Source: Bacillota bacterium
Lineage (GTDB): Bacteria; Bacillota; Sulfobacillia; RBS10-35; JAJYVN01
Direction: 5' to 3'
DNA: 64,000 nt
NCBI GenBank assembly: GCA_021806565.1
Contig: JAJZXK010000005.1
Span: forward strand, 1-64,000
The notes beneath the pieces were generated by a model. The model did not search any database. It worked only from the letters and a program-made list of their open reading frames with translations, and was not told the DNA's origin. Of this stretch, positions 55,605 through 64,000 are shown one piece after another (the first letter of the stretch is position 1; the number at the start of each line of letters is the position of its first letter). The position numbers and the translations under genes were made by a program.

Positions 55605-56104
55605 CCGGCCATCTTCCCCCCCGCACCGGCCGGCGGCCGGACCGGTTCCGCCTCCGGCGCCACCACGGCCGGGTCGGGCACCGTCAACCACCGCTTGTCG
55701 ACCAGAAAGTCCTCGCGGCGGAAGGCGACGAAATCGTGCCGCGGCGTGAGCTGGATCGCGCCCGTCGGGCACGCCTCCTCGCACATGCCGCAGAAGATAC
55801 AGCGGAGCAGGTCGATCTCGTAGCGCCAGGCGTAGCGCTCCCCGGGCGACACCGCGGCGTCCGGCGGGTTTTCCGCCGCCTCGACCGTGATGCAGTGCGC
55901 CGGGCAGGCCGCCTGGCACAGTTCACAGCCGACGCACTTTTCCAGCCCGCCGTCGTGGCGGTCCAGGATGTGCAGCCCCCGGAAGCGCTCCGGCACCGGA
56001 CGCTCCCGCTCGGGGTAGTCCACCGTGACCCGCGGTCGGAACAGGTACCCGAACGTCGTCGCGAGCCCGCGCCCCAGCGACCGCACCTGTGAAAGGGCGC
56101 CCAT
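55601..56104 (-). CDS. nuoI: NADH-quinone oxidoreductase subunit I
   Basis: 167 residues. Two 4Fe-4S ferredoxin motifs: CVGCELCQAACP and CIFCGMCEEACP, which bind N6a and N6b. It passes electrons from NuoG towards NuoB. ATG at 56104 overlaps the nuoH stop; GTG codons at 56107 and 56113 are alternative starts behind GGGGGG. Confidence 0.96.
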   Translation of the reverse strand: MGALSQVRSLGRGLATTFGYLFRPRVTVDYPERERPVPERFRGLHILDRHDGGLEKCVGCELCQAACPAHCITVEAAENPPDAAVSPGERYAWRYEIDLLRCIFCGMCEEACPTGAIQLTPRHDFVAFRREDFLVDKRWLTVPDPAVVAPEAEPVRPPAGAGGKMAG

Positions 56105-57105
56105 CACCGCCACCCCCCGCCGACCACGAACACCGAGATCCAGATCAGGTTCAGGAAACCGATCGGCACGAGTACTTTCCAGCCGAACTGCATCAACCGG
56201 TCATAGCGGATGCGCGGGAACGTCACGCGGATCCAGATGAACAAGAAGAGGTACAGCGCCATCTTGGTCAGGAGCCACCAGACCGACGGGCCGAGCCCGA
56301 ACGGGCCGTTCCAGCCGCCGAGAAAGAGCAATGCTCCCAGGGCACTGAGCGTAAACATGTTGATGTACTCCGCCATGACGAAGCTGGCGAAGCGGAACCC
56401 CGAATACTCCGTATGGAACCCCGCGACCAGTTCGCCCTCGGCTTCCGCCAGGTCGAAGGGCGCCCGGTTGGTCTCGGCCACCGAGCAGATGACGAAGATC
56501 ACAAAGCCGAGGATGTCGGGGATGAAGGCCCAGGTGTGCAGCGACTGCTGCGCGACGAGCCGAGGCAGGCTGAGCGAACCGCCGAGGACCACGGCCGAGA
56601 TGACGGCCATACCCAGGGCCAGTTCGTAGCTGACCATCTGCGCTGAGGCGCGCAGGCTGCCCAAGAGCGCATACTTGCTCTGGCTGGCCCAACCGCCCAG
56701 GCTGATCCCATACACGCCGAGCGAGGCGACCGCGAGCACGAAGAGCAGGCCCGTGCTGGGATTGGCGATGGAAAGCGGCAGTAAGAAGCCGCCGATGTGA
56801 AGTGCCGGCCCGAGCGGGATCACGGCGAAGGCGGCCAGGGCGACAAACAGCGTCAGGGCGGGTGCGACGTGGAAGACCAGACCGTCCGCCGCCAGCGGCT
56901 GGGCGTCCTCCTTGGCCAGCATCTTCAGCGCGTCGGCCAGCGGCTGCAAAAGACCCCACGGGCCGACGCGCACCGGGCCCCAGCGCAACTGAAAGTAGCC
57001 GATGACCTTGCGCTCCATCACCATGAAATAGGCGAAGGCGCTCATCAGCAACACAATCAGGATGACGGACCGGACCAATACGTAGCCGAGCGACATGCCG
57101 TTCAA
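56104..57105 (-). CDS. nuoH: NADH-quinone oxidoreductase subunit H
   Basis: 333 residues, eight spans. GYFQLRWGPVRVGPWGLLQPLADALKMLAKE and NRAPFDLAEAEGELVAGFHTEYSGFRFASFVMAEY are the classic quinone-site segments with their acidic residues. The TTG at 57105 has GGGGGTGG 8 bases upstream and overlaps the nuoG stop (TTGA); an ATG three codons later is the alternative. Confidence 0.96.
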   Translation of the reverse strand: MNGMSLGYVLVRSVILIVLLMSAFAYFMVMERKVIGYFQLRWGPVRVGPWGLLQPLADALKMLAKEDAQPLAADGLVFHVAPALTLFVALAAFAVIPLGPALHIGGFLLPLSIANPSTGLLFVLAVASLGVYGISLGGWASQSKYALLGSLRASAQMVSYELALGMAVISAVVLGGSLSLPRLVAQQSLHTWAFIPDILGFVIFVICSVAETNRAPFDLAEAEGELVAGFHTEYSGFRFASFVMAEYINMFTLSALGALLFLGGWNGPFGLGPSVWWLLTKMALYLFLFIWIRVTFPRIRYDRLMQFGWKVLVPIGFLNLIWISVFVVGGGWR

Positions 57106-59426
57106 CGTGCCGCCACCCCCGCCGCAGCCGGCACCGCGGTGACGCGCACGCGCGGGCCGAGCCGGTTGCCGCCGAAGTCATGGGCGGCCAGGACCACCCA
57201 CCCGGGGAGCACGCCGGCGTCCAGGCGCACGGTGCCCCGCACGGTGGTTCCCGCGCCGTGCAGGTGCACCGCCGCGCCTTCCTGCAGCCCGAGCCGGTCC
57301 GTCCCCTCGGGATTCAGCCGCACCTCGCCCGCAACGTGCACCGGTTCCAGGTTCGGGTCGAAGGCCGCGGTCCCGCCACCGGCAAACAGTCGCGGCCGCA
57401 GCAGCAGCCCGAGTTCCTCGCCGGATCCACCGCCGGGACGTTCGCCGCCGGCTTCGGGCAGGCGCACCCGGGCCGGCGTCTCCGCCTCCGGCGGGGCCTG
57501 GTCGGCCAGGGTCACATTCAGGGCCGCCGCCAGCCGCCGCAGGATCATGCCGTCCGCCAGGGCGCCGGCCGGCCCGGCGACCGCCCGCGCCACCGGCTGG
57601 CTCTGCCCGACGAGGTTGCTGGTATGGCCGGCCTTCTCCAGCGCCCCCAGGGCCGGCAGCACGACGTCCGCCCGCTGTGCGGTCTCGGTCAGAAACAGGT
57701 CCTGAACCACCAGGAACGGCACCGCGTCCAGGGCGCGGTCCGCCAGTTCGCCGTCCGGGAAACTGCGCAGGGGGTTGGCTCCCACCACATACAGCGCCTG
57801 GAGGTCGCCGGAGGCTGCCGCGTTCAGGATGCCGGCGGCGTCGCGGCCGGGTTCCCGCGGCAGTTCCGCCCCCCAGACGGCCGCCACCTCGGCCCCCGCC
57901 CCGACGGCGTGGTAACCCGGCAACAGGTCCGGCGCCAGCCCGGCCGCCTCGGCGCCACGGGCGTTGGCAAACTCCCCGACGACCAGCAGCGGGGCGCCGA
58001 GCGCCGCCACCGCCTCCGCCAGGGCCGGCCCGCCGCGCCCGTTCCAGATGACCAGGGGCGATTGGGCGGCTGCGAACTCCGGGGCCAGTTCGGCCACACG
58101 CCGCGCCAGTTCGTCCGGCGCGCAGGCCACGCGCCGGCTGGCCGCGTGGCGCAGGTTGCGCACCGGGCCGAGGTCGATGACCGTGGCCCGCCGTGCGGTG
58201 CGCCGCAGCCGGATGTCCAGGACCGGGGCCTCCTCCAGGGGGGACGTATCCAAAAGCAGCACCAGGTCCGAACGGTCGAGGTCGGTGATCGCGGCCTCCG
58301 AAAGACCGATGGCCGCCGGGGCGGCAAAGCCCTGGTAGCCGACGCGCCAGTCCACATCGTTCGTGCGCAGCCCGAGGCGCGCCAGTTGAGACAGGGCCAG
58401 GGACTCTTCGTCCGTCAACCGTCCGCCGCCCAGGACGGCCGCGGGCCCCGCCGTCAGTCCGGCCGCGGCCGCGCTGAGGGCCTCTTCCCAGGTCGCCGCC
58501 CGCAACTCGCCGTCGCGGCGCACCAGCGGGGTGGCGAGGCGCTGCTCCGCCAGCGTGTGGCCGAAACCGTAGCGCCCGCGGTCACAGAGCCAGCCGGCGT
58601 CGACCGCCTGGTTCTCCCGCCACAGCAGGCGCACGATCTTCGGACCGCGCAGGTTCACCGTCAGGTTGCACCCCAGGGAACAGCCCTGGCAGACGGAAGG
58701 GACCGGCCGCACGTCCCAGGGCCGGGCCTTGAAGCGGTAGGTGTGGCTCGTCAGCGCCCCGACCGGACACAGTTCGGTGTTGTTGCCGGAGAAGTAGCCG
58801 GCGTAGGGCTCACCGGCGCCGGTGTCGATCACGGTGCGGTCGCCGCGCTCCTTGAGCACGAGGTTCTGTTCGTGCAGCACCTCGTTTTCGTAGCGCACGC
58901 AGCGCTGGCAGAGGATGCAGCGCTCCTGATCGAGCACCAGGAAAGGACCGAGGTCTTCGGCCTTGTGCCGCAGGATCTTTTGCTCGGCGAACTGGCTCTT
59001 ACCCGGGCCGTATGCCAGGGTGAAGTCCTGCAGGTCGCACTCGCCGCCCTTGTCGCAGACCGGGCAGTCCAGCGGGTGGTTGATCAGCAGGAACTCCAGC
59101 ACCTGCTGGCGCGCCAGCTTGGCCGGGTCGCTCATCGTCTCGATCTTCAGACCCTCGAAGACCGGCGTCGTGCAGCCGGTGGTCACGATGGGCCCACGGG
59201 TAGCGACCGGCGGTCCCTCCACCTGCACCATGCACACCCGGCAGGCGCCGACCGGCTCCAGCCGGGGATGGTAGCAGTAGTAGGGGATGGGGCGGCCGAC
59301 CTGACGGACCGCGTCCACGATCAGCGTGCCGCGCGGGAAGGTGTACGGCTTGCCGTCGATGGTGCAGGACACCGTACTGGGCGGCGCGGCCGGGGCCTGC
59401 GGCCCGGCGGAGGGATTGCTGCTCAT
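57102..59426 (-). CDS. nuoG: NADH-quinone oxidoreductase subunit G
   Basis: 774 residues. 2Fe-2S domain (Cys51, Cys62, Cys65 and Cys85), His/Cys 4Fe-4S region HPLDCPVCDKGGECDLQ, a second cluster CILCQRCVRYENEV, then CQGCSLGCN of the molybdopterin-oxidoreductase-like part, which also has the extra N7-type cysteines. The C-terminal two thirds are a degenerate, cofactor-free oxidoreductase fold. It carries electrons from NuoF to NuoI. ATG at 59426 overlaps the nuoF stop (ATGA). Confidence 0.95.
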   Translation of the reverse strand: MSSNPSAGPQAPAAPPSTVSCTIDGKPYTFPRGTLIVDAVRQVGRPIPYYCYHPRLEPVGACRVCMVQVEGPPVATRGPIVTTGCTTPVFEGLKIETMSDPAKLARQQVLEFLLINHPLDCPVCDKGGECDLQDFTLAYGPGKSQFAEQKILRHKAEDLGPFLVLDQERCILCQRCVRYENEVLHEQNLVLKERGDRTVIDTGAGEPYAGYFSGNNTELCPVGALTSHTYRFKARPWDVRPVPSVCQGCSLGCNLTVNLRGPKIVRLLWRENQAVDAGWLCDRGRYGFGHTLAEQRLATPLVRRDGELRAATWEEALSAAAAGLTAGPAAVLGGGRLTDEESLALSQLARLGLRTNDVDWRVGYQGFAAPAAIGLSEAAITDLDRSDLVLLLDTSPLEEAPVLDIRLRRTARRATVIDLGPVRNLRHAASRRVACAPDELARRVAELAPEFAAAQSPLVIWNGRGGPALAEAVAALGAPLLVVGEFANARGAEAAGLAPDLLPGYHAVGAGAEVAAVWGAELPREPGRDAAGILNAAASGDLQALYVVGANPLRSFPDGELADRALDAVPFLVVQDLFLTETAQRADVVLPALGALEKAGHTSNLVGQSQPVARAVAGPAGALADGMILRRLAAALNVTLADQAPPEAETPARVRLPEAGGERPGGGSGEELGLLLRPRLFAGGGTAAFDPNLEPVHVAGEVRLNPEGTDRLGLQEGAAVHLHGAGTTVRGTVRLDAGVLPGWVVLAAHDFGGNRLGPRVRVTAVPAAAGVAAR

Positions 59427-60706
59427 CGGATCGCCACCTCCTGGCGGGCCATGGGGCACGAGCCGTGCTCGTGCGCCACGAACGCGTCGCGGAAGGCCCG
59501 CAGGGCCGACTGCAGATAGGTCACCGAAAAGTCTCCCAGCAGGCAGAGGCACTTGCGGCCGCCGATCCCCTGGCACAACTGCTCGAGCCGTTCGGTGTCC
59601 CCCGGCCGGCCCTGCCCATGTTCCATGCGGTACAGCACCTTCTCGGTCCAGCCCGTGCCCTCGCGGCAGGGGGTGCACTTGCCGCACGACTCGTGGTGGT
59701 AGAAGCGCGCCCCCAGGTAGGCCACGTGCACCGGGCAGTCGCGCTCGTCACACACCAGCATGCCGGCCGACCCGAGCATGGAGCGGATGGCCATCATCGA
59801 GTCGAAGTCCAGCGAGACGTCAAGGTCCTTGGGCTGGATCAGGGCGGAACTCGCGCCGGCCGGCAGGATGAACTGCAACTCGTGGCCCGGTTCGAGCCCG
59901 CCGGCGTGCTCCTCGATCAGTTCGCGTAGCGGCGTGCCCATCTCGATCTCGTAGTTCCCCGGCCGGCGCACTCGGCCGCTGACCGAGCAGATCTTGGTAC
60001 CCGGGCTCTTTTCGGGCCCGATCGCCGCAAACCAGGCGCCGCCGTTTTCGACGATCCCGGGCAGGTTGGCGATCGTCTCGACGTTGTTGATCACCGTCGG
60101 CATGCCGTAGAGCCCGGCGGCGGTGGGGAACGGCGGCTTGGTGCGCGGATGGCCGCGCTTGCCCTCCAGCGACTCCATGATCGCGGTCTCCTCGCCGCAG
60201 ATGTAGGCACCGGCGCCGCGGTGCACGACGATCTCGTGACTGAACCCGCTGCCGAGGATGCGCTCGCCGACCAGACCGGCATCGCGGGCCATCTCCACCG
60301 CGCGCTTCAGGATCGCGTATCCCTCGTAGAACTCGCCGCGCAGGTAGACGAACGTCTTGGCCATGCCGCAGGCGTAGGCGGCGAGCAACGCGCCCTCGAT
60401 GATGCGGTGCGGGTTGCGCTCGATCAGCATGCGGCCCGAGAACGAGCCCGGCTCGCTCTCGTCGCCGTTGAGGATGAGGTAGCGGGGCCGGCCGTCGTTG
60501 GGCAGGGTGCTCCACTTGAAGGCGGCGCCGGCGCCCGCGCCGCCGCGGCCGCGCAGGTTGCTCGTCTTCACTTCGTTGAAGACGTCCTCGGGCGACATGC
60601 CCCCGAGCGCCTTGGCCAACGCCGCGTAGCCACCGCGACCGCGGTAGACGTCCAGCCGCGTCAGATCGTGGGTGTCCATCCCCTCGGTCAGCAGCTTGCG
60701 GATCAC
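59423..60706 (-). CDS. nuoF: NADH-quinone oxidoreductase subunit F
   Basis: 427 residues. NLRGRGGAGAGAAFKWS is the NADH-binding glycine loop, LILNGDESEPGSFSGR and YICGEETAIMESLEGKRGHPRTKPPFP form the FMN site, and ESCGKCTPCREGT plus a later Cys in GRKCLCLLGD bind the N3 cluster. Entry point of electrons from NADH. GTG at 60706 overlaps the nuoE stop (GTGA). Confidence 0.97.
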   Translation of the reverse strand: MIRKLLTEGMDTHDLTRLDVYRGRGGYAALAKALGGMSPEDVFNEVKTSNLRGRGGAGAGAAFKWSTLPNDGRPRYLILNGDESEPGSFSGRMLIERNPHRIIEGALLAAYACGMAKTFVYLRGEFYEGYAILKRAVEMARDAGLVGERILGSGFSHEIVVHRGAGAYICGEETAIMESLEGKRGHPRTKPPFPTAAGLYGMPTVINNVETIANLPGIVENGGAWFAAIGPEKSPGTKICSVSGRVRRPGNYEIEMGTPLRELIEEHAGGLEPGHELQFILPAGASSALIQPKDLDVSLDFDSMMAIRSMLGSAGMLVCDERDCPVHVAYLGARFYHHESCGKCTPCREGTGWTEKVLYRMEHGQGRPGDTERLEQLCQGIGGRKCLCLLGDFSVTYLQSALRAFRDAFVAHEHGSCPMARQEVAIR

Positions 60707-61173
60707 GCCGGATCCCCCCCCTGGCCGCGCAGCCGCGCCAGCGCACCCTGCTTATCCAGCGGCCCCTCCATGCGCTCGTTCCAGAGGCAGCTGGGGGCAT
60801 GGTCGCATGCCGCCAAGCACTCGACCACCTCCACGCTGAAGGAGCCGTCCGGGGCGGTCTCCCCCGGGCCGACCCCCGTCTCGGCGCGCACGTGCTCGAG
60901 AATCTCCTCGGCGCCCTTCATGGCGCAGGCCAGGCTGCGGCAGACCTGCAGGCGCCGCGTGGCCGGCGGGGTGCGCCGATACATGCTGTAGAAGGAAAGC
61001 ACCGACTCCACGTCGCTCGCCGTCAACCCGAGCAGTTCCGCCACGGTCTCCACCGTCTGCGGCGTCACCCAGCCGTCCGCCTCCTGCGCCTGCCACAGAA
61101 GGGTCAGTAGGGCGGAGCGTGGGGACGGATAGCGCGCGACGGCGGCACGGGCGGTCTCCAGGTCCAACGGCAT
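60703..61173 (-). CDS. nuoE: NADH-quinone oxidoreductase subunit E
   Basis: 156 residues. Helical N-terminus (LLTLLWQAQEADGWVTPQTVE) and a thioredoxin-like 2Fe-2S domain with VCRSLACAMKG and ECLAACDHAPSC providing the N1a ligands. ATG at 61173 overlaps the nuoD stop. Confidence 0.95.
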   Translation of the reverse strand: MPLDLETARAAVARYPSPRSALLTLLWQAQEADGWVTPQTVETVAELLGLTASDVESVLSFYSMYRRTPPATRRLQVCRSLACAMKGAEEILEHVRAETGVGPGETAPDGSFSVEVVECLAACDHAPSCLWNERMEGPLDKQGALARLRGQGGDPA

Positions 61174-62339
61174 CAGCGGTCCACCTCGCCCATGATCATG
61201 TCAAGGCTGCCGACGGCGGCGACGGCGTCCGCCACCAGCGCCCCGTCCAGCACGTACTTGAGCGCCTGCGTGTTGTAGAAAGAGGGCGCCCGCACCCGCA
61301 TGCGGTAGGGCCGGGGACCACCGTCGGCCACCACGTAAAAACCGAGTTCACCCCGCGGGCTCTCCACCGCCTGGTAGACCGCCCCGGCGGGCACCCGGAA
61401 CCCCTGGCTGGCCAGCTTGAAGTGGTGGATCAGCGACTCCATCGAGGTCTTGAGTTCCTCCCGCGGCGGCAGGGTGATCTTGCGATCCGCCGACTTCCAC
61501 GGCCCGGAGGGCATCCCGTCCAGGGCCTGGCGCACGATGCGTGCGCTCTGTTCCATCTCGTCCATGCGCACCAGGTAGCGCGCGTACGAGTCACCCTCCG
61601 TGCGAGTGGGGATGTCGAACTCGAAGTGCTCATACCCGCTGTAGGGCGTAACCCGGCGCAGGTCGTGCGCCACCCCCGCGGCCCGTAGCGCCGGCCCGGT
61701 TACGCCGAACGCCCGGCACTGCTGCGCCGGCAGGAGGCCGATGTCGCGGGTTCGCCCGACGAAGATCGGGTTATCGTCCAGAAGCGAGCGGAAGTCGTGC
61801 ATCCAGCGCGGGAACTCCTGCAGAAAGCGCTCGACCATGCCGGGAAGCTGCGGCGGCAGGTCGTACAGCAGCCCGCCCACCCGGATATACGAAAGGTTCA
61901 TGCGCACCCCGGCCACGGCCTCGTACATGTCGAGGATGGCCTCGCGCGCCTGAAACGCGTAGAAGTAGACGCTCATCGCGCCCAGGTCCAGGGCGTAGGT
62001 GCCCAGCCACACCAGGTGCGAGGCGATCCGCGACAGTTCGCTCATCAGCACCCGGATGTACTGGCCGCGCGGCGGCACCTCGACGGACAGCAGCCGTTCG
62101 ACCGCGAGGCAATAGCCGAGGTTGTTGATCAACGGCGACAGGTAGTCCATGCGGTCGGTGTCCGTCACCGCCTGTTGCCAGGTATGGTGTTCGGCGTTCT
62201 TTTCGATCCCGGTGTGCAGGTACCCGATCTCGGGGACGCAGTGCACGACGGTCTCACCGTCGAGTTCGAGCACCAACCGCAGCACCCCGTGCGTGGCGGG
62301 GTGCTGCGGGCCCATGTTCAACACCGTCGTCTCGGCCAA
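61173..62339 (-). CDS. nuoD: NADH-quinone oxidoreductase subunit D (49-kDa type)
   Basis: 388 residues. NMGPQHPATHGVLRLVLELDGE opens the protein, with the quinone-site His; YLHTGIEKNAEH, DRMDYLSPLINN, SELSRIASHLVWLGTYALDLGA, ESPRGELGFYVVADGGPRPYRMRVRAPSF and the C-terminal GEVDR are family hallmarks. The likely start is the TTG at 62339, with AGGGGTGG 7-8 bases upstream. It is separate from NuoC, not fused. Confidence 0.95.
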   Translation of the reverse strand: MAETTVLNMGPQHPATHGVLRLVLELDGETVVHCVPEIGYLHTGIEKNAEHHTWQQAVTDTDRMDYLSPLINNLGYCLAVERLLSVEVPPRGQYIRVLMSELSRIASHLVWLGTYALDLGAMSVYFYAFQAREAILDMYEAVAGVRMNLSYIRVGGLLYDLPPQLPGMVERFLQEFPRWMHDFRSLLDDNPIFVGRTRDIGLLPAQQCRAFGVTGPALRAAGVAHDLRRVTPYSGYEHFEFDIPTRTEGDSYARYLVRMDEMEQSARIVRQALDGMPSGPWKSADRKITLPPREELKTSMESLIHHFKLASQGFRVPAGAVYQAVESPRGELGFYVVADGGPRPYRMRVRAPSFYNTQALKYVLDGALVADAVAAVGSLDMIMGEVDR

Positions 62340-62380
62340 GGCGGATCCACCCCTCACAGGGACAGCTGCCGGGACGCCAC

Positions 62381-62923
62381 CTACAGCGCGTATGGACTGT
62401 CCGGGTTGAGGGCGCGCGGCCCCTCCAACGGGTAGTCCCTGCGCAACGGATGCCCGTCCCAGTCGTCCGGCAGCATCAGCCGCCGCAGATCCGCATTCCC
62501 GCGCCAGCCGACGCCGAACAGGTCGTAGATCTCCCGCTCGGGCCAGCCGGCCCCCGGAAACAGCGGCTCCCAAGACGCGAGTTCGCCGTCGGCGGCGACC
62601 GCCGTCTCCAGGCGCACCAGCCGACCGCGGTCCAGGTCACGCAGGTGCGCGACGATCGCGAGGCGCTGCGGACGCTCCGGGTAGTCGCAGCCCGCCACGT
62701 CGCAAAAAAAGTCGAAGCCCTGGGCCTTAGCCGCCGCGGCCACCTCGAACCACCGCTGTGGCGCCACCACCAGGGTCGGGACATCGGACGCTCCGGACCC
62801 GCCCTCCACGCCAAGCACGGCGGTCACCCCGTCCGCGACGGCGGCGACCACCTGCTGCACCCAATCGGGCAATGGCGGCGGCGGGGACTCGTTCGCTGCG
62901 GCGGCCGTCTCCTGATCAGCCAC
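62381..62923 (-). CDS. nuoC: NADH-quinone oxidoreductase subunit C (30-kDa type)
   Basis: 180 residues. [43 protein letters not shown] is the conserved signature of the subunit. The N-terminal ~25 residues are variable and Pro-rich. GTG at 62923 overlaps the nuoB stop region. Confidence 0.95.
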   Translation of the reverse strand: MADQETAAAANESPPPPLPDWVQQVVAAVADGVTAVLGVEGGSGASDVPTLVVAPQRWFEVAAAAKAQGFDFFCDVAGCDYPERPQRLAIVAHLRDLDRGRLVRLETAVAADGELASWEPLFPGAGWPEREIYDLFGVGWRGNADLRRLMLPDDWDGHPLRRDYPLEGPRALNPDSPYAL

Positions 62924-63419
62924 GTATGCCCACCATCCCCGGCCTGCCCTGCGGGCGCGCCTCGCCCCGCGTGATCCGCTCCTGAAGCGCGACCAGGGCC
63001 TGCAGCACCGCCTCCGGAGTCGGAGGGCAACCCGGCACGTAGACGTCGACCGGCAGGATCTGATCGACGCCCTGCACCACGGCATAGTTGTTGAAAGTAC
63101 CACCCGAGCAGGCACAGGCGCCCATGGACATGACCCACTTCGGCTCGGCCATCTGTTCATACAGATGGCGGATCACGGGCACCATCTTGTGGCAGACCCG
63201 CCCGGAGACGATCATCAGGTCGGACTGCCGCGGCGAGCCCCGGAACACCTCCGCGCCGAAGCGGGCGGCATCGAAACGCGGCGTGACCAGGGCCATCATC
63301 TCGATGGCGCAGCACGCCAAGCCCATGGTCAACGGCCACAGCGAGTTGCGCTGCGCCCAGCGCGTCATCTGATCGACGGTGGTCATGAAAAAGGGCAGGT
63401 TGCCGTCCTCGGCGTTCAT
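62916..63419 (-). CDS. nuoB: NADH-quinone oxidoreductase subunit B
   Basis: 167 residues. N2 cluster ligands: Cys36 and Cys37 ([10 protein letters not shown]), Cys102 (MGACACSGG) and Cys131 ([10 protein letters not shown]). [24 protein letters not shown] is conserved. It hands electrons to quinone. ATG at 63419 overlaps the nuoA stop (ATGA). Confidence 0.97.
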   Translation of the reverse strand: MNAEDGNLPFFMTTVDQMTRWAQRNSLWPLTMGLACCAIEMMALVTPRFDAARFGAEVFRGSPRQSDLMIVSGRVCHKMVPVIRHLYEQMAEPKWVMSMGACACSGGTFNNYAVVQGVDQILPVDVYVPGCPPTPEAVLQALVALQERITRGEARPQGRPGMVGIRG

Positions 63420-63769
63420 CGCCAATCCAGGCCCCCCTTCTTCCAGACGTACGCGTAGCCGATGGCCAGAACGACGGCGAACACGGCCATGTCCTCCAGG
63501 CCGCGCGCGCCGAGGGCCCGCAACCGCACGCCCCAGGGATAAAAGGCGATGGCCTCGACGTCCAGGATGACAAACAGCATCGCCACGAGGTAGAACCGCA
63601 CAGGAAACCGCGGCGCCGCACCCTCGGCGCCCGTGATGCCGCACTCGTATGGCATGCGGCTCGCCCCGGTCTGCCGGGCCGCGCGGATCCGGCCGATCCC
63701 CGCCGTCACCGCGAAGACCACCACCGCCGCCACGCCGAGGTACAAGGCCACCGCCTGGTACTCCGACAC
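63416..63769 (-). CDS. nuoA: NADH-quinone oxidoreductase subunit A
   Basis: 117 residues, three spans. [43 protein letters not shown] is diagnostic, with the Cys and the membrane acids. GTG at 63769 has GGAGGGGGAT six bases upstream. First gene of the 14-gene operon. Confidence 0.96.
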   Translation of the reverse strand: MSEYQAVALYLGVAAVVVFAVTAGIGRIRAARQTGASRMPYECGITGAEGAAPRFPVRFYLVAMLFVILDVEAIAFYPWGVRLRALGARGLEDMAVFAVVLAIGYAYVWKKGGLDWR

Positions 63770-63790
63770 TGGTGCATCCCCCTCCGAGCC

Positions 63791-63807
63791 CGGTGGTCCG
63801 ACCACCG
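63791..63807. promoter_or_regulatory. 17-bp inverted repeat in the nuoA leader
   Basis: CGGTGGTC and GACCACCG are perfect arms with a single central base, 22 bp before the nuoA GTG and downstream of the proposed promoter. It may be a second operator or an mRNA hairpin close to the ribosome site. Confidence 0.45.
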
Positions 63808-63837
63808 CGGCCGTCCATTCGGCCATTCGCCGTAGCG

Positions 63838-63866
63838 GGTCTAGACCCTTGTGCCTTTTGTCACAA
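63838..63866 (-). promoter_or_regulatory. Promoter of the nuo operon overlapping the Rex-like operator
   Basis: On the minus strand TTGTGA (63866-63861), 17-bp spacer, TAGACC (63843-63838), about 70 bp before the nuoA GTG. The -10 is weak (3/6), so assignment is tentative. The -35 coincides with the left half of the Rex-like site. Confidence 0.4.
63849..63866. promoter_or_regulatory. Rex-type operator upstream of nuoA
   Basis: On the minus strand the 18-mer reads TTGTGACAAAAGGCACAA. The Rex consensus is TTGTGA-N6-TCACAA, so 11 of 12 specified bases match. Rex is the NADH/NAD+-sensing repressor of Gram-positive bacteria; binding here would cover the -35 and block nuo when NADH is low. The rex gene itself is not in the window. 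Confidence 0.7.
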
Positions 63867-63902
63867 TCTCGCGCACGGGAGACGAAACCCGCGCCAACCG
63901 AA

Positions 63903-64000
63903 CTAGCCGGCGTCCATGCCGACCAAAATAAGATTGGCAAGCACCAACAGGTGCACCGCCGTGCACCAAGCGCACAACCGGCCGACCGCGAACAACTCCA
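63903..64000 (-). CDS. C-terminal end of a vitamin K epoxide reductase (VKOR) family protein, cut by window edge
   Basis: The last 31 codons before the TAG at 63903-63905 end a membrane protein: ELFAVGRLCAWCTAVHLLVL and a final hydrophobic stretch. CAWC followed by TAVH matches the active-site CxxC and adjoining helix of bacterial VKOR. Such proteins reoxidise thiol oxidants by passing electrons to quinone and so help form disulfides outside the membrane. It lies just upstream of the nuo operon on the same strand. Confidence 0.72.
   Translation of the reverse strand, partial: ELFAVGRLCAWCTAVHLLVLANLILVGMDAG

Overview
The window is about 70% G+C and gene-dense, and the great majority of genes are on the minus strand. 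The set and order of conserved genes point to a high-GC, deep-branching Bacillota-type bacterium (Thermaerobacter/Symbiobacterium/Sulfobacillus-like). Evidence: tig, clpP, clpX, lonB and lonA lie in a row as in Bacillus relatives; there is a second, membrane-anchored Lon (LonB); starts are often GTG or TTG behind GGAGG-type Shine-Dalgarno sites; and a complete 14-gene complex I operon is present. This placement is inferred from gene content only. No rRNA, tRNA or CRISPR array was seen. || Layout. 1-1.2 kb: edge of an IS200/IS605-type tnpB and a frameshifted general-stress-protein pseudogene. 1.2-8.6 kb: housekeeping and metabolic genes (a tpx/hydrolase/DUF503/phosphoesterase operon, a DegT-like aminotransferase, an aldo/keto reductase, a zinc alcohol dehydrogenase, a guanylate-kinase-like protein). 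8.6-11.8 kb: a sugar ABC importer (two permeases and a lipoprotein) without its ATPase. 12.2-15.4 kb: a coupled operon for nucleotide-activated D-glycero-D-manno-heptose plus an NAD-dependent epimerase. 15.5-17.8 kb: an ECF sigma/anti-sigma pair divergent from a bactofilin-like membrane protein. 17.9-24 kb: a priming glycosyl-phosphate transferase, a Wzy/WaaL-like polymerase or ligase, and a lower-GC patch with a truncated lipoprotein and an OafA-like acyltransferase. || 24.1-37.7 kb: a roughly 13.6-kb minus-strand surface-polysaccharide operon. In transcription order it reads ATP-grasp (Ddl-like) ligase, GNAT, rmlA, rmlB, rmlD, rmlC, two GT2 glycosyltransferases, a 1584-residue protein combining a methyltransferase, a coiled coil, two GT2 domains and a GT4 domain, then Wzm and Wzt export proteins. 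Wzt carries a C-terminal extension of the type that reads chain-end caps. I consider the giant protein the most novel item here: it looks like a cap/ruler/polymerase fusion. || 37.9-49.7 kb: an MFS transporter, a class A PBP whose N-terminal codons run through long C tracts, lonA, lonB, clpX, clpP and tig, with sigma-A-like promoters recognisable before lonB and tig. 49.8-63.8 kb: nuoA-N, mostly translationally coupled, headed by a promoter overlapping a near-consensus Rex (NADH-sensing) operator. 63.9-64.0 kb: the C-terminal end of a VKOR-type disulfide-forming membrane protein. || How it works together: the left and middle parts build and export cell-surface glycans (dTDP-rhamnose, an activated heptose, lipid-linked priming, polymerisation, ABC export). 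The right part is core physiology (proteostasis and NADH-driven respiration).
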